Assembly: GCA_028694075.1 (NCBI GenBank)
Contig: JAQUUD010000002.1
Coordinates: 1 to 38,987, forward strand
Reading direction: 5' to 3'
Length of the DNA: 38,987 bases
From: Clostridia bacterium
GTDB taxonomy: Bacteria > Bacillota > Clostridia > Christensenellales > UBA1242
Shown: piece after piece, positions 26,801-36,977 of the stretch
Position numbering within the stretch: position 1 is the stretch's first letter
Layout: each line of letters opens with the position of its first letter
Made by a program: the position numbers and the translations under genes
The notes under the pieces: generated by a model
Told to the model about the DNA's origin: nothing
The model's input: the letters and a program-made list of their open reading frames with translations, nothing else
Database searches by the model: none

Positions 26801-29800
26801 CGTTATGGTGCGGGTGGTTCTGTTATTCAAATTCTTGGAGCGGGCGGGCTTTTGAAATTTGAATACTTAGCAAACGACGGCACAATATATCAACTTCAAA
26901 ATGTTATAAAATATAACTTCACAACGCTTAATTGGGAGACCTCTTACAGCGGTTATTTAAGTTTAAGCGGGGATAATACCAGTATTTCAGTTTTAAAAAC
27001 AACTGGAACTGATATTATTTTAAACATTATTGCAGACACCGGTCTTGGCACAGTAATTTATATTGAACTTACAATTAAACCTAACATTTCTTCAACATAT
27101 AGGGTGCTAACCGACCAAACGGGAGCAAGTGATTTTGTATATCAAAATACTTATTATGGAATTTTTTCAGATAATGATGTTGCTGTTGAAATTACTCTGA
27201 ATATGATGCTTTATGAAACCTTTATATTGAGTTATTTAAGTGATGTAACAACCAACTTTTTATTTGATAACAACTCGACTTCATATACAATAAACAACAT
27301 ACTTGAAATTAAAATTACTTTGACGGTTCATTATAATTATAGCGAACTCGGAATGAAGACAATTATATTAAGAACAGACACAGGTCCGTACGATTATTCA
27401 AGAAATATTAATTTAAATATAAATCCAAATTTGGAACTCGTTGACTCTGAGGAAAATCTTTTAGAGAAAGACCTTGAATTTTCAGTGCCTGACACGGTTG
27501 TTCCGGTTTTGACAAGTGAAGATTATCAAAGAATTGTCAGCAATGAGATTATAAATATTGCAGGCATTACAATGAACATTGCAACTGTTTCCGATGGACC
27601 AGTTGAACATAGTCAAGTCTTCTTGATAAATAACAGCGGAAACTTGGAAACGATTGAAAATATTTTCACTGTGCAAGGCTTTGGAATAAGTTTAAATTCA
27701 GGCGCAACACTTGCCGGAACTTATCTTGTGATTTTAAATGTTGAATATGGAAATGTGGTTGTTGGTCAGATTAATCTTTATATTTCAACCGATATGAAAG
27801 CAAACTCATCAAGCCAGAATTATGAAAATTATTTTGCTGATTATAATGGAAAAACTCACTTGGTGCTTGTTTCTTTAAATCAATATGATTTGGTTTTTAT
27901 TTCTTTCCTTTTTGAGAATGTTAACACCGTTTACTTCAGCCCAACAGCAATGCAAAATGTTTATCAAATTTCAGATTTGAAATTAATTGTTGATAATTTA
28001 TATTCTTATACAAGCGGATACTATTTGCATTTATCAAATTCAGTTGGAACAATAACATATCCGGTTTTATTCTCGCCTTTAAACATAGGATTTTTAAAGT
28101 ATGACGAAGGCTCTGCGACAAATCCTGAGGCAACGGCTTCCGCTAACTCGGATATTGGTTATTTGTTAGACAGTGATTATTTAATAGAAAATCAAATTGC
28201 TGACGTTTATAACAGCGGAACAGAATCCTCTTTATTAAATGTGAATTTCTCACTGGATTTAAATGAAGATGATTATTCATTTAAAAACTTTGGCATTGAC
28301 AGTGTTTATTTGCTTGCTCATATCATTGGCGAGGGCGCAGGATATTATTATTATAGAGTTGATGGAATAGGAGTGCTTAACACAACTTATGATTTCTCGC
28401 TTGACTCGCTTTCATCAACTTGGACTTTGATTGAAAATGATAATATAATTTCAGCGGTATTTAGGTCGCCTAATCAGGAATTTATCGGTGTGTTTAGTGA
28501 AAACTCAGCCTTTTCGGAAGAAAATCAAATTAATCAAAACAAATCAAACGGGATTTCACTTGATATGTATAATAATTCAAGTACTTATTCGTATAGAATT
28601 ATTGATGAAAATGCAAATGGCACAGTGGATTTCAGTTCTTTAACCACATCAAATTATGCAAGTTATACACATAATAAAGCAATTCTAAAAACAGAATCTT
28701 TAACTGAAAATCATTTTGTTTGGCTTTTAGCATTAAAAAGTGACCAGATAGTTATGGCATATCGAATTTACATAATTGCTAATTCAGGACTTAATATATA
28801 TTATCCACACGGAAACGGCATTGGAACTTCTGCCGGTGATGGCATTGCAACTGATGAGGCAGAGTATATTTACTTTAAAACAACGGACGGTAATAATGTT
28901 ATTGATTTCAATCAAAATATTGCATCATATTTGCCAAACAGCATTGCCGGAACTGATATAAAAAGAGTTATGTTCCAGTACGGAAATGAAAATATTGGCT
29001 GGACAAATGCAACAAATTATACATTGTTCTATTCAATACACAAAATTTCAGTTAATGGTGTTGAAATAAAATCAACAGATTCGGGAGCAGGCACACTTTT
29101 TGCAACTTATTTGACTTTAAATGCACAAAATCAATTAACTTTTAAAAATACACCTGACACTTTGGTTATTTATATAAAAGTTACTGCTCAAATAGATGGG
29201 CAAGCATTGAATGCAACCGTTTATTATAAAGTGTTTGTAAATTATTCAGCAATTAATTATGCTTTATATTATTTAGACGAAAACGATAATTTAACCGGCA
29301 ATAAATTTACTCAAACATCAGCCCAAATTGATTATGGCGATACATATGATTTTTCTAATGTGGCACTTGTAAATGAGATTGACTCAACGTTAATTATAAT
29401 GAATGGAAATAATTATTATTTTTATTCAGCAGAGGGTAAAGATTTAACTGATTATGTGAATTTGGACATTGACAGCAAAACAATTTCAATAAATAATAAT
29501 ATTGAACTTGTAAGCGATTTGAAAGTGCACCTGATTATGTACACAATGTTTGGCACACTGATTGATATTGAACTAACTTTTAAATCCAGCATTGATTTTG
29601 TTTACAATTCGGCTCAAACCACAGTTGTATATAATTCAGAAACAAGTCAATATGAAGTATATTCAGACACAGAGTTTGATTTGACAAGTATTTTTAATGT
29701 AGAAACGCAAGGAACCGGCATTCCGGCTGATGTTTCTTATTGGCAATATTCGCTTGATAATGGGCTGACATATCTTAGCGGAAATGATATAATTTTTGAC

Positions 29801-32800
29801 CAAGCACAAGAAGGCGAATATCAAGTTATAATAAAAGTGCTTTTATCAGATTATGATAGCATTACATATAAAGATGATTATATAACAACAATTATATTGA
29901 AAATAAAACCAAGCATAATTTCAAATTATTCAGAATTAAATTTGCCTATGCAGTTAGCAGGCGGAATAATTGAATATCCGACCATTGGGGCAGGGCAACA
30001 AGAATTTTCAGATTTAATTTATGTTGAAAGTTCAGTGCTAATTGAAAACATTCTATTCAGCATTCAAAACTTAAATATTTTGGAAAGATATTCGCTTGGT
30101 GTGCAAGTTAAAGATGGAAATGAATATGTCAGCATTTTCTCTTTGGATTTGGCAAACAATAATTTTGTGCTAAGTTTTAGTTCTCCTGCTGACATAGTTA
30201 ATATTCGTCTGGCATTCACTTTAACACACGGCGATTATTCAATCACTTCATATTTAGCATTTCAATTAAAGCCTGATGTGTATTTACAAATCAATTATCC
30301 TAGCCCTGATGATGTTACAACTTATGATTCCGAAGCAGCATATTTAAGCGGAGAATATATCAACAATAGCAATTTGAATGACGCTTATAGTTATAGTAGT
30401 GATAACTTTACAGTGAGATTTAATCAGACAATGTCAGCATATTTTAAAACAACCAGAATTGTATTTAAAAACAACAGTGATGAGTCTGTAGATTATGCTG
30501 CATTATTAGATAGAGTTGTCATAACTGTTTCAGACATTTCAAACAACTTGGTTGCATCTTGCAGTAAAGATTCAATAGTTTTTTTAAACACGAACATTGA
30601 TTTAAGCGCTGGGGCATTGCTTAGCAGTAGTATTAACTTCCAGTGGGTTGGGACAACGCCAATTGCAACAAGCACAACTGGTTCAGTTACATTCTCTATT
30701 TATATTGATGGAGTGCATCGTGGTTTTTATACTATAATTTTCCATTCTGATATGCGTAATATATTTAGCATTGACATTAATCCACATAATCAGGTCATAA
30801 ATTATGGCGAAGGCGTTAATGCCGAAGTGTTCTTTGTTGAAAATGAAAATACCGGCGGTCTTTTCTCGACTAATGATGCCTTGTTAAGTTTCACTTTAAG
30901 GCAATCTTATGCAACTTCATTAGCAGGAAATACGGCAACTTGGGCGTTTTATCAAGGTTTCGTAAATGAAAACACTTTGCTTGAAACCATTACACTTAAT
31001 AGCACATCTTCTTTAATCCAAGTTGCATTAAGCGGACAAACTGAAATAACTCTTGAGAATATAATTATATTAATTAACGGCAATGAATATGTATTTAATT
31101 CATCTGCTCAAAACAGTATTTTTATAAGTTATGTGAACATTAGTGCTGGTTATAATTTAACATATCGTGCAACTGCATATTATTTAGGCACGCAAATTTC
31201 ATATAGCAAGTATGCCGAAACAATTACTTTTGACGATTTAATTGCAAGTGAATTCGTTATTAGCAAGAGTAATGTAGATGCAATCAACTCAGCAAGATTG
31301 GTTAATGTTGCAGTTGGCGGAGTTAGTTTTGCAAGTTATTATTACACACTTATATATGATTTCAAAATAAATCAAAATTCTGATTCTGAGCATTTCACTT
31401 TGGAAGTTTCTGCAGGCACTGAAATTGCAAGTTTAACAGACACATTTTCAGTAACTCGTTATAACGGAAGCAAGTTCACGGGGGATTATTTTTCAATAAA
31501 TCAAAATACTCTTGATGCCGAAGTGATTATGATAACAGATAGTGAATATGAAACAACAGGAAGTTCGGACAATATTAAATATCTAAATTCAACATATATT
31601 GAACATTATAAGCCTGAATATCTTTCAATTTCTTCGCTTCCTGAATTTTCTAATTATATTGATTATTTAAACATAAGTCCTTTGCAACAAAGCAATAAAA
31701 CTTATAACTTTGCAATAATGGCAAATGGCGCTGAAAATAATGGCAATTATGTTTATATAATAATCACTTTCAAAGCAAATGAAATAACAACGCATTTGGC
31801 ATATGCTGTTATTAAAATTTTTATTCAGCCAGTTTGGACTGCAGAATTTTATAATGAAGACCAAAATGCAAATGATGAAGAAAATCAATTTATAATTTAT
31901 TATGACGGACTAAGTTCAAACCAAATAACACCAATTATTCTTTCCGCTACAACTTCTGAAGAAAATCATATCAATATTTATCGTGGCAGTGATTTCAATT
32001 CGAATTTTGCAATGACCGGTTACTTTAAATATTTGATTCAAGGCGAATTAATTAGTTATTTAAAATTCGACGAACAATATAAAACAGGTGATTATTATTT
32101 CAATACGCTTAAAATTATGAATTCAACCAACACTGCAATATATGGCGATAAATCAGGTTATATAGAAATTTCTGATGCGTATGGCTTTGTGATGTATTAT
32201 TATATAACTTTAAGAGCACAATCCAATGAATCACTAAGTTACGCAAATCAAATCATAAATGCAACAGGATCTGATTTGTTTGAAGGTTCAACGATAAGCA
32301 TTGTTGATGTTGGATATAATCAAGATATTGATAATCCAATCAGCACAAACTATGCTCTTAAAATCAACCATTTGCAAGAATTGATTGATGAAGGCTATGC
32401 TTATGAAATAACTTATTTAATTGATGGCGTTACTGTGGAAAGTTATAACTCCGACCCAGATGCGACCAATTATAATACGGGAAAAATAACGGTTCAAAGT
32501 GCTTCGTTCTATACCACAACAACAGGCAGACAACCAGTGAATTTGCAAATTCAATTAGACATATCAAAAGGTGCTTATAGCGAAACCGTAATCATAAATG
32601 CAGGTATAAACATTGTAAAAAGATATACAGTTAACGGTTCGGGCAATTCTTATGTAAGAGATAATGTGCCGTTTAATATTTCAGATTATATTTATGTGCA
32701 TGATGCAAATATAAGTGAAGACATTGGTGAAATTTCATTATCAGAAAAACAATTTACTCTTGTTGTGCCTAGTGCTTATGTAGGCGCTGTGATTAGAGTT

Positions 32801-35800
32801 TCGGCTAGTCTTGACGAAACAAGAATAAACAGCAATATAACAGTGGGCAAAGATACACTAGGCAATGAAAAAGTTGCGTCATATGATAATTATTATTATC
32901 CTTTAAAAGAAATTAGTGTATTTAAAGATTTAAATTTCGATTTATATAAATTTGCTGTGATTGCAGTGACACTTCCAAATGAACAAGGCATTTATTTCTC
33001 TAACAAAGCCGATAATTCTTTCAATGCTTCTGGTGAGCAAGTGACAGAACTCAGTTCTTCGGAATATTTCTTCTATAATTCATTTAGTGAAAGCATGGCG
33101 CTTGTGTATACAACCGGACTTAATTATTATTATAAAACATTTGTTTACGGCAGAAATGAAACAATATCAACCTCAGCAATTGCTTCATCTTGGACAACTA
33201 CAACAGCATTTAGCGGAGCAAGTGAACCGGGCTTTGTGGGCATTTATTCGGCGGATTTATCTGTGCAATATACAGGTGAGATTTATGATTATACCGATTA
33301 TAATATGATAGCAGATAAACTTTTGAGCGTAGTAACATTAGATTTGCAATCTGATGTAGTCGAAACTGTAACTGTTGTTTTGAATAATCAAGAGTATCAA
33401 GCAAATATTCCATTTGAACTTAACTTTGATGGAATGCAAAATGTTTCAGTTTATGAAGCAATTTTGAATTGGAAAAACGGCGTAACCTCAGCCCCAGAAC
33501 TTGATAATATAACAAATTACGAGAAAGACAGTGAAGTTATGTCAGTTGAAGATTTGCAGAAATTAAAAGGCATTGTTTTATATAATGATACAATTTCCCT
33601 TGAAATTGTTAGCGGAATGGCTAGCAAAATAATGAATGTGCGAGTTTATTATAATGACACACAATATAAATCAAAAATTTATACAATCTCTAATAACAAC
33701 CCGCATTATTACTATATTTCAATTAACAGTATATTGGGGGACGAGATAGGACTTAATGTAGATGTTGATTATAAAGTTGAAATAACTTATACTTTAACAA
33801 ACATTGAAAGTGGGCAAGAAAATGATTTCGCAAACAACATTACTCTTGTAGATAATTTTGACAATGATGTCACCTATGTTTATAACTCAGATAATTCTTA
33901 CTGCACTTATACAATAACAGTCGGTTCGTTTGAAATTTCAGCATTTACTCCTAATCTGGTTAGCGGTTTGTATGAAGATTGCATTGATGTTATGCACGCC
34001 AGCGATTTTGTTAACAAAGTAAAAGCAAATATTAAAAAATATTATTTGGTTCAATATGCAAAAGATAATGTGATTTATTCAGTTACAGTGAATTATAATG
34101 TAACACCGCAATATTATGCAGTTGATACTTCCGGAAATACATCAGGAAATAATTATAAAGTTATTTATGTTGGTCAATATTTCCACGATGAAACAGATGA
34201 TTCATATGCTATTGAATATGACAAATGGACAGCAGGATTTAATCTTTTGGATTATAGCAATAATAAAATTAAATCTGTAAATTCTGCCGACGAAGATTTG
34301 TATTTTGAAATCCAGACAACAGACACCACAGACGGGCAAGGTACATCAACAGGTGCGGCATATTTAGATGAAACAAATAAAATAATAACAACAGAGGGCT
34401 TTAATGCCGAGCAACATTATATAAAAGTTTCAGTTTATACATATGTTGATAAAATTGCAAATCAAAAAGTGTTAATTGGTAACATTTATATAAAAATTGA
34501 CAGCACATCTTTGTTTGTATCAGTTCCGGGAAATTATAATGTAACAATTAATTCTCCGGAAATAGGAGGCTCAATATATAAAATCAACACTCCCTATACT
34601 TTTACAGCTAACACCGCAAAAATAGTCGATATTTTAAGTAATGAAAATATGGAAACAGTTGTAAATGATGATGGTGAAATCGGGTTTTTTACAGGAAATT
34701 CATATTATTATAAAGAACCAACAGATTGCGACTTTTCAGTTGTTTCCGTTATTTCAAGCATAGATGAATCTGTGTTTGAAGACGGTCGGCTAAGTATTAA
34801 AATAAACTTAAACGAAACCCAGAATTCAATTAATCAAAAAATTGAAATGCAAGCAACTGCTTTGCCAAAATCTCCATTGCTTGAATCCAAAACATCTAAC
34901 TCTTTTTTTCTATTAGTAAGTTATATTGGCGGGGTTTATTATTTAAATTATCAAATTGAAGAAGAAGGTGTAATACTTGATTCTTTCACAGTAGGATTTG
35001 ACGGTTATTATAATGTAACGATAAGAATTGAAGATATTTTTAATGAAATTTTCGTAGGCAGTGATTATACTTATAAAATTAATGTTATTGAAATAACAAG
35101 TGGAACGCAAACAGATTCATTATCCGTAATATATGCGGATAATTCTCTTATTTCTGAAACAAATATCGATGATACCGTTTTTTTTCTGCTTTCATACTAT
35201 GATGAAGCCACTCATCTAACTGAATGTAAGTTTGTGGGTCTAAAATATACCGAAGAAAATCAGAGACTTGCCGGCCCACTTGGTTATGCTATTGACTTGG
35301 AAAAATTGGGTGCTGAATCCTTGCTTTTAAAAAATTGCACAATTTCATTTTTAGGCAGTTTTGATTTGGATTGTCAAGATGAGGAAGAAAACATTAATTT
35401 ATTATTGTCTTATGGCTCTCTTGCTGTTGATATGACTTATAGCATCGCATTTATTGATAAATACAGTGATACAAATCCGTTTTGGGTTGATGACTATGCA
35501 AAATCTATGCTTAGTTTTGCAAGTGCTTCACAAAGTTTTGTTACAAGTTATCAATTTGAAGTTTCAGAAGAATTCCCAGAATCCCTAACTTATTTATTGC
35601 TTGAATCGTATGCAGGAAATGATAATTATTATTATGGCGTTTATGTTGGAAATAGCATTGATTTATATGGCATAAGCCCGGTTGTAAGTGGCGATGGGAA
35701 AGTAATAATTTTGAATGTACAAAATTATACAGTAGACAACGACAAAGTACGCATAAAAAATTATAATTCATATATCTCCACAAATGTTTCAGAATTGTTC

Positions 35801-36730
35801 GCGGGTGATGAAACTGTGGCAACATTTTGGCAATCACTACTTAATTCAAGTTCAATACTTTATACAGCAACTAATATCACAAAACAAACAAATTCGGTTG
35901 TGTATGACTCTCAAAATTTGAATTTAACGCAATATAAATTTGATTATGCTCCGGGTTTTTGGCAAGGTGGAGCAAGCAATGCTCAATTAATTGAAAATAA
36001 CATAAACTTAACGGCAGTAGTTTCAAGCATAATTAATGAAGATTCATATTATTTTAGTTTAAATAATCAGGCTGTAGAAATCGCATTTGCAGTTATCCAA
36101 GGCATTGAGTTGAATAATGTTAATATTTCGGCAATTTTAAATTATTACATAGGCGAATTTAATGGCACTGTCAAAATCAAACATTTAAACATTTCTGGAT
36201 TAATTGACGAAGAAGGTTTGCAAAAATTTGCAGTTTTTAATGTAAACAATTTGCTTGTATCAATAAAAACGGCAGTATTTGAAAATTTGGACGGAACAAA
36301 TTATTATTTAACAACAAATAATATATTAACCATATATTCAAGTGCGATAATGACCGGTGATGTTTTCAATTATAATGTGCCGTCGGCACTGCAAATGACA
36401 TATTATAAACTTACCGATGAAATCGGAAATATAGCATATTATGCCGTTGATGCCAACCAAACAACAACCATTCAAATCAACTGCGAAAATTTGGAGCAAG
36501 GCGAAATAATTACATTTAACAAATATGATATTTCAATTAATATTACCTCCTTAGATTTCCCACTGAATTTAATTGTTCCTTCGTCGATTTATTCACAGTC
36601 TTATATTCTAAGCAGTCAAAGTGAAAACTATTTGATTTATGTTCCGGCGAACACAACCACTTATGAAATTAATTTGAATGATTACTTTGGTTTAGCCCCG
36701 ATTGAGTTAACTATAACTCCTGAGAATTAA
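23864..36730 (+). CDS. Giant N-terminally anchored, beta-rich surface protein (4288 aa)
   Basis: One uninterrupted frame of 12.9 kb, about a third of the window. Two basic residues (R2, K5) precede a single hydrophobic span (about residues 6-30) without an obvious signal-peptidase or lipobox site, so it is likely a signal anchor holding the rest outside. The remaining roughly 4250 residues are rich in Tyr, Asn, Ser, Thr, Ile, Asp and Glu and poor in Cys, Arg, His and Trp, with alternating beta-strand patterns throughout. A module-ending strand of the form hxhxhxPxhxxxY recurs, near residues 1068 (IELTIKPNIS), 1185 (INLNINPNLE), 2013 (IILKIKPSII), 2132 (AFQLKPDVYL), 2652 (VIKIFIQPVW) and 3412 (VNYNVTPQYY), suggesting diverged Ig- or cadherin-like domains. 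There is no LPXTG, SLH or other C-terminal anchor; it ends IELTITPEN. AGGAG precedes the ATG. An adhesin or cell-envelope stalk is possible; no enzyme motif was seen. Confidence 0.85.
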   Translation: MRFVKIFLTSFFSLIGVIGIIMGTMWLFGTFNKPTVKPEEIHFELNEYYVDNNFMMVITSSTEDVDVNSITLSLSNQDGEANDEGYITDGVIIIPENVTLDTPFAVELVKKYNGELLKDWITGGVSEITAESESILTIDTSCNVFVDVPVESVGIKTYKSDTAQDETDSFALGDSFYAEAVFLPESSKFKFSTDETKKIIFDITTNLGAYIAQNETMTNEKISAGTPYIQGFDVLKTSDNIVINAYCFYSAKIENYYVEMGSSEDDLIRYMNQTSAGRSFADNLVFTKRTVNGFQISQSDIKNSLKFNDISYIYANNPAGTLPNLGINISSSDNSSIQSKISDVGIRALIKDNGIYREATENEILFTESNRVDYAENSAGEGLYFKNTEQQYVLLTTEIAVRYSFNGTIYAQSNKGAYYKVGDNYVLITETYGTTYDKYYLPTLVPVNVDNSYWTVIAVSESIEYVFEVKLFEKNDVIQELVETTLRTVEEAWVADSVVQTNLSWINGEDVQLIFVDSANNGDKDYQEYNLSDNIEIKNSDSTYTAVRYLAFTTDDTGVDSIIQNVQPASNYDLTGYNIPYALYEINGDILKSFGAGTVCVIAVIIKTDYLGRPMLDENDKYIIFAITKPSSAIKSYQELVVNINKTIQNLNAEITINDEAYLKNQPEEGLTDINKLAFVQNENGIVFTVDITITADEHTNIQDEINLFVNAWNQERIYLQAYTLSGILVSNILYFEQNIDQSMIISSSDGVLVGSAWTLPINVYTLECDTDTELYIKLIYEKTNEKISSTFLTEVNLPSELSDINIVGNSTYIKVEVYDGKAYEAGFAVITSSDNAIEKSVDIIQGDLIEANKYYASEINSAYMLGGEDITNTILDENGAFIIKFYDKYGNEIQIPATDYSVASSGTNKILTVTNYSSSLLPAQLPLTSTLYINETDTGEIRNVEFNDGNVREGAFESKYVDITSEYLVNNNYIAKITRYGAGGSVIQILGAGGLLKFEYLANDGTIYQLQNVIKYNFTTLNWETSYSGYLSLSGDNTSISVLKTTGTDIILNIIADTGLGTVIYIELTIKPNISSTYRVLTDQTGASDFVYQNTYYGIFSDNDVAVEITLNMMLYETFILSYLSDVTTNFLFDNNSTSYTINNILEIKITLTVHYNYSELGMKTIILRTDTGPYDYSRNINLNINPNLELVDSEENLLEKDLEFSVPDTVVPVLTSEDYQRIVSNEIINIAGITMNIATVSDGPVEHSQVFLINNSGNLETIENIFTVQGFGISLNSGATLAGTYLVILNVEYGNVVVGQINLYISTDMKANSSSQNYENYFADYNGKTHLVLVSLNQYDLVFISFLFENVNTVYFSPTAMQNVYQISDLKLIVDNLYSYTSGYYLHLSNSVGTITYPVLFSPLNIGFLKYDEGSATNPEATASANSDIGYLLDSDYLIENQIADVYNSGTESSLLNVNFSLDLNEDDYSFKNFGIDSVYLLAHIIGEGAGYYYYRVDGIGVLNTTYDFSLDSLSSTWTLIENDNIISAVFRSPNQEFIGVFSENSAFSEENQINQNKSNGISLDMYNNSSTYSYRIIDENANGTVDFSSLTTSNYASYTHNKAILKTESLTENHFVWLLALKSDQIVMAYRIYIIANSGLNIYYPHGNGIGTSAGDGIATDEAEYIYFKTTDGNNVIDFNQNIASYLPNSIAGTDIKRVMFQYGNENIGWTNATNYTLFYSIHKISVNGVEIKSTDSGAGTLFATYLTLNAQNQLTFKNTPDTLVIYIKVTAQIDGQALNATVYYKVFVNYSAINYALYYLDENDNLTGNKFTQTSAQIDYGDTYDFSNVALVNEIDSTLIIMNGNNYYFYSAEGKDLTDYVNLDIDSKTISINNNIELVSDLKVHLIMYTMFGTLIDIELTFKSSIDFVYNSAQTTVVYNSETSQYEVYSDTEFDLTSIFNVETQGTGIPADVSYWQYSLDNGLTYLSGNDIIFDQAQEGEYQVIIKVLLSDYDSITYKDDYITTIILKIKPSIISNYSELNLPMQLAGGIIEYPTIGAGQQEFSDLIYVESSVLIENILFSIQNLNILERYSLGVQVKDGNEYVSIFSLDLANNNFVLSFSSPADIVNIRLAFTLTHGDYSITSYLAFQLKPDVYLQINYPSPDDVTTYDSEAAYLSGEYINNSNLNDAYSYSSDNFTVRFNQTMSAYFKTTRIVFKNNSDESVDYAALLDRVVITVSDISNNLVASCSKDSIVFLNTNIDLSAGALLSSSINFQWVGTTPIATSTTGSVTFSIYIDGVHRGFYTIIFHSDMRNIFSIDINPHNQVINYGEGVNAEVFFVENENTGGLFSTNDALLSFTLRQSYATSLAGNTATWAFYQGFVNENTLLETITLNSTSSLIQVALSGQTEITLENIIILINGNEYVFNSSAQNSIFISYVNISAGYNLTYRATAYYLGTQISYSKYAETITFDDLIASEFVISKSNVDAINSARLVNVAVGGVSFASYYYTLIYDFKINQNSDSEHFTLEVSAGTEIASLTDTFSVTRYNGSKFTGDYFSINQNTLDAEVIMITDSEYETTGSSDNIKYLNSTYIEHYKPEYLSISSLPEFSNYIDYLNISPLQQSNKTYNFAIMANGAENNGNYVYIIITFKANEITTHLAYAVIKIFIQPVWTAEFYNEDQNANDEENQFIIYYDGLSSNQITPIILSATTSEENHINIYRGSDFNSNFAMTGYFKYLIQGELISYLKFDEQYKTGDYYFNTLKIMNSTNTAIYGDKSGYIEISDAYGFVMYYYITLRAQSNESLSYANQIINATGSDLFEGSTISIVDVGYNQDIDNPISTNYALKINHLQELIDEGYAYEITYLIDGVTVESYNSDPDATNYNTGKITVQSASFYTTTTGRQPVNLQIQLDISKGAYSETVIINAGINIVKRYTVNGSGNSYVRDNVPFNISDYIYVHDANISEDIGEISLSEKQFTLVVPSAYVGAVIRVSASLDETRINSNITVGKDTLGNEKVASYDNYYYPLKEISVFKDLNFDLYKFAVIAVTLPNEQGIYFSNKADNSFNASGEQVTELSSSEYFFYNSFSESMALVYTTGLNYYYKTFVYGRNETISTSAIASSWTTTTAFSGASEPGFVGIYSADLSVQYTGEIYDYTDYNMIADKLLSVVTLDLQSDVVETVTVVLNNQEYQANIPFELNFDGMQNVSVYEAILNWKNGVTSAPELDNITNYEKDSEVMSVEDLQKLKGIVLYNDTISLEIVSGMASKIMNVRVYYNDTQYKSKIYTISNNNPHYYYISINSILGDEIGLNVDVDYKVEITYTLTNIESGQENDFANNITLVDNFDNDVTYVYNSDNSYCTYTITVGSFEISAFTPNLVSGLYEDCIDVMHASDFVNKVKANIKKYYLVQYAKDNVIYSVTVNYNVTPQYYAVDTSGNTSGNNYKVIYVGQYFHDETDDSYAIEYDKWTAGFNLLDYSNNKIKSVNSADEDLYFEIQTTDTTDGQGTSTGAAYLDETNKIITTEGFNAEQHYIKVSVYTYVDKIANQKVLIGNIYIKIDSTSLFVSVPGNYNVTINSPEIGGSIYKINTPYTFTANTAKIVDILSNENMETVVNDDGEIGFFTGNSYYYKEPTDCDFSVVSVISSIDESVFEDGRLSIKINLNETQNSINQKIEMQATALPKSPLLESKTSNSFFLLVSYIGGVYYLNYQIEEEGVILDSFTVGFDGYYNVTIRIEDIFNEIFVGSDYTYKINVIEITSGTQTDSLSVIYADNSLISETNIDDTVFFLLSYYDEATHLTECKFVGLKYTEENQRLAGPLGYAIDLEKLGAESLLLKNCTISFLGSFDLDCQDEEENINLLLSYGSLAVDMTYSIAFIDKYSDTNPFWVDDYAKSMLSFASASQSFVTSYQFEVSEEFPESLTYLLLESYAGNDNYYYGVYVGNSIDLYGISPVVSGDGKVIILNVQNYTVDNDKVRIKNYNSYISTNVSELFAGDETVATFWQSLLNSSSILYTATNITKQTNSVVYDSQNLNLTQYKFDYAPGFWQGGASNAQLIENNINLTAVVSSIINEDSYYFSLNNQAVEIAFAVIQGIELNNVNISAILNYYIGEFNGTVKIKHLNISGLIDEEGLQKFAVFNVNNLLVSIKTAVFENLDGTNYYLTTNNILTIYSSAIMTGDVFNYNVPSALQMTYYKLTDEIGNIAYYAVDANQTTTIQINCENLEQGEIITFNKYDISINITSLDFPLNLIVPSSIYSQSYILSSQSENYLIYVPANTTTYEINLNDYFGLAPIELTITPEN

Positions 36731-36807
36731 TAAATTTAATAATTGATGGTTTAATAATTGACTAATTTAGAAAAATACAAAATTAATAATTGATGTAATA
36801 AAAATAC

Positions 36808-36836
36808 AAAAAATCCGATAATTTATCGGATTTTTT
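36808..36836. terminator. Bidirectional terminator between the giant gene and the P-type ATPase
   Basis: A perfect 13-bp stem, with arms at 36808-36820 and 36824-36836 (AAATCCGATA / TATCGGATTT core), a 3-nt ATT loop, and A- and T-runs on the two sides that suit both convergent genes. Confidence 0.92.
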
Positions 36837-36977
36837 GTTTAACGCTTGTTTTACACTCAGTTAACACTCAGTTTATTAATAACTTAATATTTTGCTGTTT
36901 TTAAATAAGTTTTCCTTTTGAAATATGTATATATAAACAAGTATAAATCTTAATAATTGATTGCTTGCATAAAAATT

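Noticed and set aside
23864..36730. Giant frame as a polyketide/nonribosomal synthetase or phage tape-measure protein
   Set aside because: No carrier, condensation or adenylation motifs, no long coiled coils, and no phage genes nearby; the sequence is beta-strand-rich with an N-terminal membrane anchor.
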